From assembly GCA_001598975.1 (NCBI GenBank), contig BBXU01000470.1:1-64000 (forward strand): a DNA stretch of 64,000 nt, given 5' to 3'. The DNA is from Parachlorella kessleri. Its lineage: Eukaryota; Chlorophyta; Trebouxiophyceae; Chlorellales; Chlorellaceae. A program made the position numbers and the translations under genes. Positions 1-12,286 of this stretch are shown piece by piece (position 1 is the stretch's first letter; every line of letters starts with the position of its first letter). The notes beneath the pieces were generated by a model. It was not told the DNA's origin. It saw nothing but the letters and a program-made list of their open reading frames with translations, and did no database searches.

Positions 1-195
1 GGGTTGTTGGACCTTGGTTGACATGGTTGGCCAGGTTGACATGGCGCGTAAACTTTACATGGTGACATAAGTATAAGGTGCTGTTGTCTTGGCTCTGGAA
101 GTCAATGGTTGGCTTGATCCATCATTGGGTTTCGCCTGAAGTAAGCCTCTTGTACCTTCCCCCGCCGTACCACAACCGGAAGATTGCTGGTGCAG

Positions 196-1880
196 GTGTG
201 GAGCTGGGGGTGAACTACCCGCTGCCAGTCATCAGCGAGCAGCAGGCGGCCGAAGACCTGGCCAAGGCGCACGCCATCGTCCTGCAGTGCCAGCGGGGCG
301 AGGAGGGCTGCGGCGAGGTGGGCGGCAGCGCCGACTACGCTGCAGGCGTTGCGGCCGGCGCAGCAGACATCTCCTGGCCGCGGGGGCCGTTCCGGCCCCC
401 AACTGAGCCTCCCCCGCTGGGACTGGGCGAGCGGCTATGGGGTGACAGGGATGACTATGGCGCTGGCGGCGTGGTGCCGATGTTTGAGGGTCCAGGTCAC
501 GGCGGGGCTGTGGCCGGCGGCATGTCAGCCGCGGTCTTTGGCGCCTCTGGGCGCAGGCGCCGCTCGTTGGAGGCGGCTGACTCGGCCCAGGCCAGCGAGG
601 ACGTGCAGAGCAATGTGGTGGTGTGCGACGACATGTCAGAAGTGCGGGCGCCACCGCTGCGCCCACAGCAGGCGACTGCCTCGATCGCTCCACCTGCGGG
701 GCCAGTGGCAGTGGGCCGGCGGTTGCCGCGTCCAGGGAATCGTGGCTCGCCGCCACGTGCTGCTGCGGCGGCGGCGACAGGGCTTTTAGCGGCAGAGCCG
801 TGGCCCTCCCCTGTTGCGAGGTGAGCAATGAGAGCATCTAGGGGTGTGGTGTGGATTCCATCCAGGCCTAGTGCAGTGTCTGGCTTTGAGGTAGGGCCCA
901 TGGCTCAAGATTTGCATGTGTGCGAGTAGTTCCGAGCTGCAGGACAACCGTCCGCTGCCAAAAGCTACTTCTCCCTGCTGAGGACTGGGACGGGGCTGTT
1001 GCTCCTTGCACCCGCACATCAATATGCATTAGCGTTTGGATGCCTTTCTCCGCAGGGCTGGGACCGGAGGGACTAGCGGCGGTGATGGCAACCGGGCCAC
1101 AGCCACCGACTACCGCGTGCCTTCACTCTCTGCTGGGCCCAGCGGCGCCAGGGTCCCTGACTCTGCAGCAGGAGCCATGCCGCAGAGCAGCACAGAGGTG
1201 GGCCCAGGGAGCCTCTGGGAGGGTATTGGTCTGTCGGCTCGGTTGCTGCGTGCCAGGGCTCGCTCCTGGGGCTGCCGCTGGTGCAGGGGTAGGCTCTCGA
1301 CTGCTGGCTGGTATTCTTCGGTCTGTCAGCAAGGTGGGCATGGCCTGGTCGGGCAGCTTTGGGTGACACCGCTCCATTTTGGATGTCAAAGTGGGCACAG
1401 CTGCCTTCCGAAGCCGTCTCTTCTGATGTGCCTTCATGGGTGCCAACCAAAGGATGCACGCCTAGTAATGTGAAGCCATCCGGGATTTGCTTGTGGGGGA
1501 AGCTCATTCTCCCTCATCTCTGTGACATGCAGGCGGCACAGCAAGCTTACTCAGCCCGCGGACAAGGCGCCACTAGCCCTTGGAATGGTGGTGTCGGCAC
1601 TACTGGCGTCCCGCTATCCAGCGGCCACACCGTGGTCTTGCGACACTCTGCTGGGCAGAGTAGTTGGGGGCAGGCGGGTTCGGCACTGCCCCCTGCTGCT
1701 AAAAGGGATGTGGCTGCTCCAAGCCAGGAGGGCAGCCCCGGTGTGTCGCGGCCACAGAGCAAGCGGCAACGGTCTGTGGATTACGCTGGTTTGAAGGTGA
1801 TGGCTGCGACAGCGGCGGTTGACGCGGGGGATGGCACAGGGGGCTGTAATAGCACGGCGGACAGGGGGAGAGACAGGTGA
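196..1880 (+). CDS. Plant-type cryptochrome, C-terminal part (gene starts before the window)
   Basis: Blue-light photoreceptor flavoprotein; only the end of the photolyase-homology region and the C-terminal extension are visible. The first visible exon (196-820, acceptor TGCAG) opens with GVELGVNYPLPVI, which matches the conserved AGVxLGxNYPxPIV segment at the end of the cryptochrome/photolyase domain. What follows is a long Ala/Gly/Pro/Arg-rich tail, as in plant and algal cryptochromes. Exon 2 is 1056-1197 and joins in phase through AG|G. Exon 3 starts at 1533 and is open to a TGA ending at 1880; a donor at 1798 (AAG|GTGATG) could instead splice onward. FAD-binding residues lie upstream and cannot be checked. 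No DAS motif was seen in the tail. Bases 1-195 look like intron. Family call fairly good; cryptochrome rather than photolyase is inferred from the long tail. Confidence 0.6.
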
Positions 1881-3083
1881 TGCGGGTGCGGTACTGCGGT
1901 CAAGAGGGGTGCTAGTGCTTGAAGAGCTGATTGCAGCTGTGTTGCTATGCCAGAATTGAATGTATCTTAGACCATCTTCTAACCATTCAGAGTTCACTTT
2001 CCTGTTTTGGTTGTGAAGCATGTCTGTCTTGCAACCGTGAGAAGCAGGTGCGAGCAGGTACCTATTTCACTGTGCATAACCTAGTTGGTGTATTCATTCT
2101 GCCGTTGAAGCACCGTTGCACTTCGTTTTTGTGCCGGCCCTTTTCTGCTCTGATCCTGGAAAAGTAAATGCAGTTCTTGCCTTTGGGTTCTTTCCCGCTG
2201 ATGTATGTTCTATTTTGCAAGAGGTCAAGTCTGTGGGCCGGGCGACTTAGCCTTGAATTAGGTGTTCCTAAGCATGCAAAGAGGTGGAGAATGCCGTCTC
2301 TTTCTTGCAGCGGCGCCCCTGTTGCTCTGCACTTGGAGCGCTCTGCAGGGTGTGCGGGGCTCAGGCTTACTGTAGTGCACGAACCTCTACGTTTGGGACG
2401 CTCACAACTCATGTGAATATTTCTTTTGTCTGGCAGGGGTTCGCTTAGCTCGCCGTAACTAAGCTGCTGGGCGTGACATTGCTGGACATGTGTAGCAGTG
2501 CACCAGGCAGGGTACATGGGTGGCTCGGTGCGTGTAAGTTTGGGGGACCCCCCACCCACTGGTCCGTGCCCCTCAACTGCCATTGAGCTGGCCAACAAAC
2601 TACTGGGTGGAACTCAGGCAAGTCCCCGAGCATACTTGCGTCCAGCCCAGTCAGCACAGTTTCAACCCTACCTCACTCTGTTCGCACTACCTGCCACCTG
2701 TACTAATGCCAGCTGCCGACCCTGTCCAGGACAACCCACCTCTGCCTCTCCTGTGTTTACATCATTTGCTAGCCCTGCCAGTCCAGCCCAGCTCTACTCC
2801 CTGTTTCCACTCCTTGCCACCCATACTAATTAAATAACAAACATCCTTTACTCAGCTCAGCTGCATCCAGCCCTGTCAGTACGATGCACCCCTAAGTCTC
2901 CCCTGTTCGCACTGCCTGCCCTCCTGGAAAGCAGATGCGGATATATGCCAAACATGCCAACTCAGCCAACTCAAACTTCTGTCACCATGACTAGTGCAGT
3001 CTAAACCACCCGGGTGGTACACCCTGCCAGACGACAGTATTGCTGCTAGGTTACGCGTGAACACCTTCCTTGAGCGGCGCCCG
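1881..3083. other. Intergenic region with introner-like repeats
   Basis: Holds the 3' UTR of the cryptochrome gene and the upstream region of the DnaJ gene. The only structure seen is a cluster of three degenerate antisense copies of the dispersed introner-like repeat between about 2632 and 2920. No protein-coding exon could be supported. Confidence 0.5.
2632..2920 (-). repeat. Cluster of three introner-like repeat copies (antisense to the flanking genes)
   Basis: Copies at about 2632-2703, 2770-2827 and 2861-2920. Each carries, on the + strand, forms of CATCCAGCCCTGTCAGTAC followed by CTGTTCGCACTACCTGCCAC and then a TACTAAT end. Read on the - strand a unit starts GTAnGGGTGGCAG and ends CTGGATGCAG, like a short intron. 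The same family recurs near 5959, 18741, 29139, 36070 and 36918. Confidence 0.7.
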
Positions 3084-6000
3084 ATGAAGCACGACCCCAT
3101 GAGAGATCCTTACGAGGTGCTGGAGGTCCCCAAGACGGCCACCGAAGAGGAAATTCGCAGCTCTTATAAAAGACTGGTGAGAGACGGCAGGCACAGCTCC
3201 CTTCGTGGCTGTGCTGTAACTGGCACTGGAGGGGCGCCTGGTACTTCTAAAAGCTCAGGCAGTATGTAGGGCCCCGCTGACCCGCCACGGCTGGTTGGGT
3301 ACTTCCTGGGAGGCAGACAGCCTTCGCGCGCCTGCTATGCACGTCTGGCGCAGGAGTCCAGGGCTGTGCCAAGGCCAGGCCAGGCCCACAACGGCGCAGG
3401 CCAACCCACGTGTTGCCCAGTCTTACCTCTGTCTATTCACTCCAAACCTGGCTATGCTGCCCCTTATTCACGGTATCTACTGCAAACATCCCTGCAGGCA
3501 CTGCGGCTCCACCCTGACAAGAACAAGGATGGTGCCGAGCAGTTCAAGGAGGTGGTGCAGGCCTACTCTATACTCAGTGACCCTGAACGGCGACGCCGGT
3601 GCGAGGGTTTGAAGAGTTGCGGTGCCTGCCTTCTGGTGGCCGCATTCCTGCTTATATGGCATCAGCAGGCGACAGGCATACTGCAGGACCTCCGAGCTTC
3701 CCTTGTATGGCGCACGCTAGCAGTCCGTCCCACGTTTGCAACGTGACGAGTGTCGGCTGTTCACCCCCGCCGTGTTACTTCTGTGTGCGTGATTGTGTGT
3801 TATCATGGACCGCAACAGGTGGCAGTGAGCAAGGGTCCGATCCTCCCAGCCTCCTGTCCCTGCCGCGCAGGTATGACCTAGGCGGCTTTGAGGCCTTCAA
3901 GGAGGAGGACTTGGCGGGGGTGGAGGTGGACCTGTCAGCCCTGGGCCTGGTCAACACCGCCATGGCTGCAGTCTTTGCCAAGCTGGGCGTGCCCATCAAG
4001 ACCGCTGTGTCGGAGGCGGTGATGGAGGCGGCCTACGAGGGCCGCTTTGCGGCGGTGCCGCTGGGGTTTGGGCAGCGGGTGCAGGACAGGGTGGACAAGC
4101 AGGCGGCGCGGTTCTACTCGCTGGACGTGTCGCAGGTTGGTGGTGTTGGGCGCCACCGCTGAGCATGGGGCCTGCTAATAGGATGGTGGGCAAAGCGCAG
4201 TGGACATCATGGACCAATACCAGGTGCCTGCCCAGTGGTCGTTGTTGCATTAGCATGCCTGGGGCATATGGCTTGCCTTATTTGTGGTGACGTGCCTCAC
4301 CGAAGCTTTTTGCCATAGTTATGAATGTGAATGATCTCCCAGCGGTTCCCAGAATTCGAAGCTGAAAGGGCTGCTGCCCCTGCAGTGCAGGCGCACCTTG
4401 ACGCTGGCTTCATCGTGACAGCCTATACAAGCGCTGGCTCGCGGTTCAAGCTGCTGCTTTTTGAGCAGCAGGCGGACAACCGGTGGGAGCTTGTTGCACA
4501 GGTACATGACAACTGCTAGCTGTGCCCTGCTATGTGTGTACCATCCCTTGTATGCCTACTTTTTGTTGAGCAAGGCGCCAAGGGCACGCACGGTGCTTCA
4601 ATGACGTTCTGCATGCACCTGTGGTCTGCAGGAGGACAGCAGCAAAGTGAAGAAGCATGTGGCTGCTGGCTTGTATTTCATAGGATTTGATACCTACACT
4701 GTCGGGCCCAAGCTGTCGTCCTTGGAAACAGTGAATGACCCTGAGTCAGGTAGCCAGTATCATATAAGGTGTAGCATGCCACTGCTGCGTTGCTTCAACA
4801 CCAGGACAGATTCAAGAAGGGCATAGAGTAGCAGGCACACTCAATGGTGTTGCCGCTAGCCTGGGGCATGGTTGTTTCATGCCCAAGAATGTTAAGCAGC
4901 AGGGTCTGCAGGCTGCCTGCAGGATTTTTGTGATGCTTGCCAAACACCACTAACGTTACCCATTTACTGCCTGCTGTGCAGCACTTTTCAAGCGGTTAGA
5001 CACTTTCAAGCGGAGAGAGCAGTTGCACGTGCGGCCTGGCAAGGTAAGGGCTACGCCTTCTGTTGAGTCAGCTGGTGGCTGGTGGTTGTATGGGGCACTG
5101 TTTTCGATATACAGAACTTCGATCATGGGGGCAGGTGGCCCTTTGCCTAGCAGCACAAGGGTTGCAGGGCCTGCATTTCGCACGATTGTTGAAAACTAGT
5201 GTAGTCCATACTCACGGCAACGTGTGACCCGCCAAACTTGTGCCCTGCAGCTGGTCATAGCTGTTTATGGAGACAAGTGAGTGAAACTGCCTTTGTTCGT
5301 TTTGCCTTAACATATACCAAGTGATCCTAGCCCCTGTATGCACGCATGGAGCATAGAGTATATGGCTTGCCAGGCATCTTCCCTGCCCTCCGGCCCTGAC
5401 ATGAGGTTCTGCATGGAATCTGCAGCTACTTCAAAAGGGTCCAGTTTACGCTTGAGGTGGTGATGCCGGGCATGGCAGCAGTTGCAGCAGAGCAGGTTAG
5501 GCAGGCGCTGGGAGTCCGGCATCTGTCTGCTTCCTTGTTTAATAGCTTGCCCTCTGTGCTTAGAGCGTGCTGGGTTGTTAGGGGACCGTCTTCATTGACA
5601 GGCATTGTGGCAGGCTCTCGCAGCGGGGGCCGTAGTCGTAGCTGGGTAGCTGCATGGATTACTAAACCACTACTCTACAGCGATGCAATGTAAGGTAATG
5701 CCGGATTTCTAGCACGTGGGCGTGTTGTAGGTGCGGCTAGCAGAGAGGGAGTTGGCCAAGAAACGTGATGACTTGCGAGCTTTCGAGACAGAGGTGGGCA
5801 GGCTGCTGGACGGTTTGTTCCTCGATGAAATAGATGACCTCATGCTGCAATTGTAGACGGTGTTCAGCATGGTTTAGCAGTTGATTAAATGCTGCTTGAG
5901 GAGGACAGCCTCCCATGTGGGCTTTCTTATGTGCTTTGGGAGCTGGCATTCAATATCAGTAAGGGTGGCAGGTAGTGTGAACAGGGAGTGAAGGGTGAAT

Positions 6001-6449
6001 TGTACTGACAGGGCTGGGTGCAGGATTATGCTGGTCGCAACAGGTGGTAAAATCTGTGTGTCTTCTTGTGCACTGTGCAGTACCGGCGGGTGAAGCAGCA
6101 GTACCTTGATGCGTGTGCGCGGTACGACCGAGAGGCACAGGAGGTGGAGCAGATACTGGGGCAGCGTGAGCAGGCATATTTGGAGCTTCTGGGTGTGGAC
6201 GACCGGGTAACCGCTGCTGCTTCGGAGCTCGGCGCAGGAGCTCAGCTGCCTGGCAGGGCGAGCAGGGCAGGCAGCGGCATAGGGCAGCAGCAGCAGCAGC
6301 AGCAGCTAGGAGAGGATGCAGCAGGTCAGCAGGGGGCAGGCGTGGGGCTGGGGGCGGCAGCGGGCCTGGCGGCAAATGGGGAAGTGAATGGGAAGCAGGA
6401 CAGCAGGCGGATGCTTGGGCTAGGGAGGCTCTTCAGCAGGAGGATTTGA
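3084..6449 (+). CDS. DnaJ protein, ARG1/ARL2 (ALTERED RESPONSE TO GRAVITY) type
   Basis: Co-chaperone with an N-terminal J domain. Ten exons fit in phase: 3084-3176, 3498-3598, 3871-4135, 4391-4501, 4632-4749, 4982-5043, 5251-5276, 5426-5495, 5731-5793, 6081-6449, giving 425 residues. The J domain spans about residues 7-70, with the HPD triad in [10 protein letters not shown], the loop that stimulates Hsp70. The middle part follows plant ARG1 closely ([20 protein letters not shown], then a central beta-rich region), and a coiled coil near residues 270-340 ([20 protein letters not shown]) precedes a Gln/Gly-rich, basic tail. ARG1 acts in gravity signalling at endomembranes in Arabidopsis; the role in an alga is unknown. 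ATG 3084 was chosen because plant homologues begin just before DPYEVL; the frame is open upstream but lacks an earlier ATG. Exon 7 is only 26 nt. Confidence 0.9.
5959..6023 (+). repeat. Introner-like repeat copy nested in an intron of the DnaJ gene
   Basis: A 65-base unit in sense orientation, starting GTAAGGGTGGCAGG and ending GGGCTGGGTGCAG, so it has its own donor-like and acceptor-like ends. It lies inside the 5794-6080 intron, whose own acceptor is 57 bases downstream. Confidence 0.75.
6285..6306 (+). repeat. CAG trinucleotide run encoding polyglutamine
   Basis: About seven CAG units in frame in the last exon of the ARG1-type gene, giving a polyQ run in the variable tail. Likely length-polymorphic. 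Confidence 0.85.
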
Positions 6450-6996
6450 AAGCATGGTGCGGAGATTGGTCAGCCGGAGGGGTTGAGGGGGAAGCAGCGC
6501 TTTGCAAGCCAAGTCTGTGGTCTAAGCAGCCTTGCAAGGCTGACAGCAGTCCCAGTTGAATCCATTTCCGTAGGCAGTGTTAGCACGAGCCCCAGCAGGT
6601 GTCCAGGTGTTCGAAGAAAATGAATGATGCTTCAAGTAGGCAGGTGTTCAACAGTATCCAGCTAGCAACTCTTCCATACTCATTGACCACTTTCCTTGAA
6701 TCCATTACAGACGGCCTTGCTCTCATGTAGGAGCTGCACAGCAGGGTCAGCCTGCCTCGTTGCTTCTCCTGCTGTTGCTATAATGACATACTGTATTATG
6801 CAAAGTGACTTGCTCAACAACTGCCGGCTAGGTAGTGCTTGTCAACAACGGGGTGTGCTCACAGCTGGCCCTCGCTTTCTGTCGACCTGCACCGCAGCCA
6901 GCAGTACTTGATACAGCAGTGAGAGCCCCACAGGAGTGAGATCATGGCGAGGACCAGCTTTGAAACGGGGCTGCATGCAATAGCGAGCTTCAAAAA
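6450..6996. other. Convergent 3' region, no gene seen
   Basis: Between the stop of the DnaJ gene (+) and the tentative stop of the NDUFA2 gene (-). Presumably both 3' UTRs. No repeat or exon seen. Confidence 0.5.
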
Positions 6997-8046
6997 CTAA
7001 GCAACGCGCTGATGACCCTTCGGGGATGTGACCCTAACTCCCTGCTTCACACCCAAGCAGCTCATTCCTCTCCATGACTTACCAGCGACAAAAGCAGGGC
7101 ACATCCATCCCAAGTGCAACCCTTCACGTAATCTATCGGCCGGCACCGCATAGCTGCATGAAGTTTGAACACAGCATTGTGCCTGGGCTACGCCTTGTGC
7201 AACTAACCTTGGCATTGTCTCCCCCTTCTGTACAAGTTGCTCCAGCTGCTTGGTGACATCTCCCTTGCCCAAGCCCTCTACGCTAACTGCCTCCTCCTTG
7301 CCAAAGTCTGCAGGCAAGGAGGAAAGCGTCAGCACATCACCCTGCCAAAACAGCGGGGCACCAACGCTGACCAGGGTTCCTCCTTAGCCAGCAGAAAGGC
7401 ACCTTGCCTGTTTACACACTGCTTTGCATCGCCAATAATGGTAAGCAGAGCTATCTCGCGCTCTGCAACCTACCATAGCGAGCAATCAGCTTAGCCTCTA
7501 CGCCCGAGCACTCCCTGACCAGGATGGGAAACTTGGGGTTGGCCTTCTTCAGCTCGGCATAAGAGCTCAGCAAGAACTCCCTACAAGACCACCCTGGCAG
7601 GAAATTAGGTGACCCGTGAAGTCTTCACAAAAACAATTCTGGTCATTTGCGGAACATAAGCACCGCAGGCTGGCTCAGAAACTCGAGCAAGATCCCAGGG
7701 CATCACTTGCATCCAGCCTGCTGCGTTTCTCAGTCAACAGCTCCTGACCCCCTCCCAGCCGCCTCTGGTATTCACGCACTGCAGACCGTGCCGTGGCTGC
7801 AGTGGGGCATAATTCTGCTGCCACCGCCTGCAGAGCCTCTTACCTGGCCCCTTCGCTGCCCTTTCCTGTTTGGGAGAGATGTATCCTGCAATAGAAGGTC
7901 GTCAAAGGAAAAACGTCAGTCCATTGCTAAACCAAGTCTGGTCGGTGATAGCGCAACACGAGCTGCGAAGGCCAAGGCGTTATTAAGACGTATGCAGCAT
8001 ACCTAAGCTCTTGTAAATTCTTGGACAGGGCGGTCCTCCAGGCCAT
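6997..8046 (-). CDS. NADH dehydrogenase (ubiquinone) 1 alpha subcomplex subunit 2 (complex I, B8)
   Basis: Thioredoxin-fold accessory subunit of mitochondrial complex I. Exons on the - strand: 8046-8003 ([14 protein letters not shown], like the plant start MAWRG), 7885-7844 ([15 protein letters not shown]), 7580-7474 ([18 protein letters not shown]) and 7317 downward ([18 protein letters not shown]). The first three join exactly in phase. The second exon aligns with RIHLCQ of animal NDUFA2, but the family's first cysteine is Ser here. The third carries the hallmark [17 protein letters not shown]. The family normally ends a few residues after LVQKG, but this frame runs on for about 70 residues to 6997. 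A donor near 7208 (CCAAG|GTTAGT) or 7086 (CTG|GTAAGT) probably leads to a short last exon not resolved here, so the low-coordinate end is provisional. Confidence 0.85.
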
Positions 8047-8429
8047 GCCCAACACTTTTGATCGTGTATCTCACAAGGAAGGCGGAGCTATTCGATAGCA
8101 GGGCCGAATGCCCAATCCAATTCTACAAGGCTGATCAGAATACCCCTGCAGAGGTTTGGGGCTTGGGAGCAAAGGGTTCTCTCTTGGCGGGTCCTTCAGT
8201 GCCCAGGGGGTATCTGAGAGAAATACCCCCACCCGCTGGGCTGCCTACGTGCAGTTTAACAACTTTGGAGCGATACAGACCTGTCTCTTCCCCCCTCAAC
8301 CCTACATTTATAACCAAGCAGGTGTCAAAGAAGCCCTGCAAAAGGCTTTGGCCTCGAAGTTCACACGTTGTTCTGCGCCCCGATCATGCCATCAGCCCCT
8401 GTGTAGCCTCCCCACGCCCACTCCTTGTG
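8047..8429. promoter_or_regulatory. Divergent promoter region, NDUFA2 / APMAP-like
   Basis: 383 bases between two opposite start codons, so both promoters and 5' UTRs must lie here or overlap the first exons. No TATA-like box or repeated operator was recognised. Confidence 0.5.
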
Positions 8430-11143
8430 ATGCGTACCTACCTGCTGGTAGCACTTATATCGAGCCTCCTGGCCGTGGCACAGCGCGGTCTATTCCTGCC
8501 TTGCCCCTACTATGCCGCCATTGGGCTGATCCCCGCTGCCAAGGTGCCTCACCCTACACCCCTGGAAGGCGTGTACAGGACGAACCACCTGCTGGATAAG
8601 GCCGAGAAATACTGGAAAGGAGCCCTCAGGGCAGGTGCGTGAAGCTGGTGCAAATGGTATTGCTTGGTGTTGTGAGGCTAGTCACACCAGCTACTCACTC
8701 AGGCATCAATCATACGCTATCAATCATACGCAATCATATGCTGGTTCTAGCAGGAAATCCCTTTGGCAAATGTGTCATGTTTATAGCGCAAACACTAGCC
8801 TGAAACCTGTGTTTTTGTTTGACGGCTATTTTGGCTTTGTGTGGGCACTTACTGAGGATGAGCCTTGACACTTCTGGACATAGATTTTGCTACTGGTTTG
8901 AAGTTGCCTGCAGCAATGAGCCCGTTCTGAAAATTCCCCCCTCCACACCCCTCTTTCCCCTTGCAGAGACCGTGGCAGTGTCACCAAATGGCGCCGTTTT
9001 CCTACCTGTGGAGGGAGGCAGCATCCTAGCATCCTCCCTGGAAGATCCCAGCCAGCTCTCCCTGCTGGCACGGACCGGGGGCAGGGCCATAGGGCTGGTC
9101 ATGCACCCAGATGGCTACCTTGTGGTGTGTGATGCGGCCAGGTGAGACAACTTTCTGGGTTTCCCTGTTGCCCCATCTTCCCTGCCCAGCTGTCGTGGGA
9201 CGTTATATTTGTTGTACAGCTGCCCTTGCACTGTTACACACCACCACCAACCTCTCCCAATGTTTAGTCAAACCTCACACATGTGTGGGGAGAGCACGAT
9301 AAAGGTTGCTGCACTGACTGAGCAGCATCCAACGCCTTACACCCAGGGGACTCCTCGCAGTGGACCTCCCCTCGGGCATTGTGCGTCTGCTGACCAACCA
9401 AGTGACTGAAGGCAACCTGACACAGGTGGGTGGGAGGTGCCCTGCTGTGCCAAGACCTCCCGGAGCTGCTAGTAGATTCTTCTGGCTGCTTTGTAGGCTT
9501 GCCACCCGATGCGGGCAACTCATACAGATATGACCCTTGGCAGCAGGGTTTTGCTGAGGCATAGACACAATCAATGCTGCATGAGCCCCCAGACAGCTCG
9601 GTGTTGTTCTGCGTAGGCAGAGGCGTACATTGGCTTTGCAGACGACGCAGTGGTTGGTTCAGACGGGCGGATTTATTTCAGCGATGCAAGCCTCCTTGCG
9701 CCCCCACGCCTGTCTGATGGGTCATTCGACGTGGTCGAGGCATCTAAGGCCGAGCTGCTGGCGGTGAGGGAGCAGTGGGTGGTGGTACCACCTCTGAGGG
9801 GGGGCGCTAACATTAGACCATAGCAGGACAAGCAGAGAGTGAGACCACTACAGCCTTTAATGTTGAGTTTCGCTGCTGTTGTCTTCGGAGGCATGCACTG
9901 CTGGGTTGCATTTGAGACTGACACCTACCCTGCTGGGTTGCATTTCGGTCACCTAAAATGCCACCAGCCCAACATCTCTAGGCTGCCCTGACTCCTCGTT
10001 GCCTTATCCCTTTGGATACAACAACTTCCAGGGAAAGCTGCCATCACAGCCGCGACCTCCATGGCTGACACGGTTTCGTGAGTGCAGGGCCGCCCTTCAG
10101 GCCGAGTGTTGGTGTATGACCCCCGGGACAGGTCCACCCGGGTGGTCGCCAGCGGCATCTACTTTGCCAATGGGGTGGCCTTGTCCAAGGATGAGTCATT
10201 CCTGGTCGTGGCAGAGACCTTTGGGTGCCGCCTGCTGCGGGTGTGGCTTCAAGGCGACAGAGCGGGGACGACAGAGGCGAGTCGGAGACAAACACTGTCG
10301 GAGGGTGCCTCACTGCCCACAAGCAATCTCACTACTCCTGGTTGAAGCACTTGTGGCCAGGACGGCTAACGCCACAGCACTCTGCCACATCAATTACAAC
10401 CGCCCTTGCCGGCAGCTTGCTGTCAGGCTTCCTGCATTGCCGCCGCGCCCCTCTGGTGCCTTGCATGACCCGCCCCTGCCCCTTCTCAAGATCCGCATGC
10501 TGGTGGACATGCAGGTATTCTTGGAGGGCCTGCCTGGCTTCCCCGACGGCGTGTCTGCCACCCCCGACGGCCAGAGCTTCTGGGTTGCAATTGTGACCAC
10601 CCCAACTAAGGCCGCGTTACGCCTGGTGCAAGCCCGCGGCACGCTGTCCCGGGCCCTGCGCTGGCTGTGCTCCCGCCTGCCGCCCCAGTTCCAGCCGCAA
10701 ATGCAGCCGTACGGCCTGGTTGTGCAGGTGAGCAGCTGCGGCGAAGGTCAAATCTGGCGGGGTCGGGCGGCACGTCTCGTTGCAACACATGAAGCTGTCT
10801 GGTAGGGCGATCTGGCGTGGAAAAGTAGCCTTGAAGGTTGTAATGGCCTTGCGGCGGCCCTCTGGAGCAGGTATCCAGGGCGGCATGGCAGAACAGTGTA
10901 CATGCCTCAATGCTATCGGTTGTCCTCCGAGTCCTCCCGATAGATGCCAGCTGTCATCGTCGTCGTCTGCTGCTGCTGCTGCAGGTGGGCGCTGATGGAA
11001 CCCCGCTGCGCAGCTTGCACGACCCCAGCGGCCAGACCTGCCGGAGCATCACCTCAGCCACCCAGATAGGCAACAAGCTGTTCCTGGGCAACCTGGGGAC
11101 CAGCTGGGTGTGTGCTGTGGACCTCGGTGGCCTTCCAGCTTGA
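8430..11143 (+). CDS. Strictosidine-synthase-like / APMAP six-bladed beta-propeller protein
   Basis: Membrane-anchored propeller of the strictosidine synthase-like (SSL) / APMAP family, which contains arylesterase-like hydrolases; no strictosidine-forming role is implied. Seven exons in phase: 8430-8634, 8967-9141, 9347-9425, 9617-9763, 10088-10276, 10515-10727, 10985-11143; 388 residues. Residues 1-30 form a signal anchor (MRTYLLVALISSLLAVAQRG). Blade signatures follow: GLVMHPDGYLVVCDAARGLL, GSDGRIYFSDAS, YFANGVALSKDESFLVVAET, then GLPGFPDGVSATPDGQSFWV, the order typical of SSL proteins. The exon 5/6 junction needs a GC donor (ACAGAG|GCGAGT), because the family motif TxEVFLEGLPG is restored only by joining 10276 to 10515. 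Substrate unknown. Confidence 0.88.
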
Positions 11144-12022
11144 GCAAAAGGTGAGCATCTGAGCGTCAGGTGCTTTGTCTGGGGCGAGCGAGGGCACGTG
11201 GGGAGGCTGGTTCTGTCAGGACGCGCTGCTAGGTCCTGAATCGGACTTGTCAGACAGGCAAGTTACTCTGGTTGTGGCAAGGGTGATGTGCATGCTTTTA
11301 TGTGTTGGTGTTGCTGGGGTTCTTGGCTTAAGATGGCCCTGTGGCGGCTTACGAAACAGCAGAAGTTGATGGCGGCATGGCAGGTGAACTCCCGGCTGAA
11401 ATGTGCTTGCGAGCTGGAAAAGCTTCCGGTGACTATAAGCTTCCGGTGACTAATAACTTAAACACTATGGCGGTACTGATGAAGCACCTCCCTATTATTT
11501 CCGGTGGACAAATCAGCCTGTACTCCTGGTGCTATCATCCATGCTGACGATTTTCCCTGCCTTCGGGATTTCATTGCGAGCAGATTGGACATTCAGGATG
11601 CTATTTGTAGCGCATTCTCTTATTACTGTATAGAATACTTTTACTGGGGTTTGTGGGCAAAGTTGTTCCAACCCGTCCTGTGTGGGAGCTAGGCTTAGGC
11701 CAACATGTGGCCATAAACATAAGGAACGCATGGGAGACCAGCCATTTTTGAAGTCTTCTATCCATGCAAGGATACATTTTTCCAACTCTAATTGTGTCCG
11801 ACAGCTATGTGTCATTATCAGGAGGATCGCAGCAGCAGAAGTGTCACCCTACTCCTAGCAGGTTTAGTGCAATCCTGCAATATTATACTAGCGCCGGAGT
11901 GTTCAAGCAAGGGCAAGAAGCGGCTAGGACAATGCATCAAAGACGCGAGCTAAACATTACGGCGTGCACAACCAACCTCTTCCCCAACTCAATGTGGAGT
12001 GCCAACCCCATGCGACATGGTC
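11144..12022. other. Convergent 3' region, no gene seen
   Basis: Lies between the stops of the APMAP-like gene (+) and the CYSTM gene (-). It is AT-richer than its surroundings. A short direct repeat, CTTCCGGTGACTA, occurs twice near 11424-11452. Nothing else recognised. Confidence 0.5.
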
Positions 12023-12286
12023 CTAGAATGCCAGGTCGCAGCACAGCTCGCATACGAAGCAGCAAAGCATGAAGTACAAGCAGTTCTTCAGGCATGATGT
12101 CGTGGAGTCTTGCTGCGGTGCCTGGTGCTCTAGATACACTGTCTGTGGCGGGGGAGGTCCATAGGCATATCCTGCTGCCGGCCCTGGAGGCCCGTAGCCT
12201 GGGTTGTAGCCCTGACCATACTCTGGTGGTGCCATCTGCTGGGGAGGGGCTTGGGGTGGGTAGCCAGGTGGCGGCTGCTGGTACAT
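12023..12286 (-). CDS. CYSTM-type cysteine-rich transmembrane peptide with XYPPX repeats
   Basis: 87 residues. The N-terminal half is Pro/Tyr/Gly/Gln-rich (MYQQPPPGYPPQAPP, YGQGYNPGYGPPGPA), and the protein ends in a compact cysteine-rich hydrophobic segment (LKNCLYFMLCCFVCELCCDL, then AF). This is the layout of CYSTM proteins, small tail-anchored membrane peptides linked with stress tolerance in eukaryotes; role here unknown. An acceptor-like TTGCAG lies 15-20 bases upstream of the ATG at 12286 and a donor (ATG|GTGAGC) about 40 bases further upstream, so the 5' UTR probably contains an intron. Single coding ex exon in this model. Confidence 0.75.
   Translation of the reverse strand: MYQQPPPGYPPQAPPQQMAPPEYGQGYNPGYGPPGPAAGYAYGPPPPQTVYLEHQAPQQDSTTSCLKNCLYFMLCCFVCELCCDLAF

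Noticed and set aside
2632..2920. CRISPR-like array of spaced repeats
   Set aside because: Copies are diverged, irregularly spaced, dispersed through a eukaryotic window and have intron-like ends; no cas genes.
2994..3083. Upstream extension of the DnaJ frame
   Set aside because: The frame is open but has no ATG before 3084, and homologues start close to DPYEVL; the region borders a repeat cluster.
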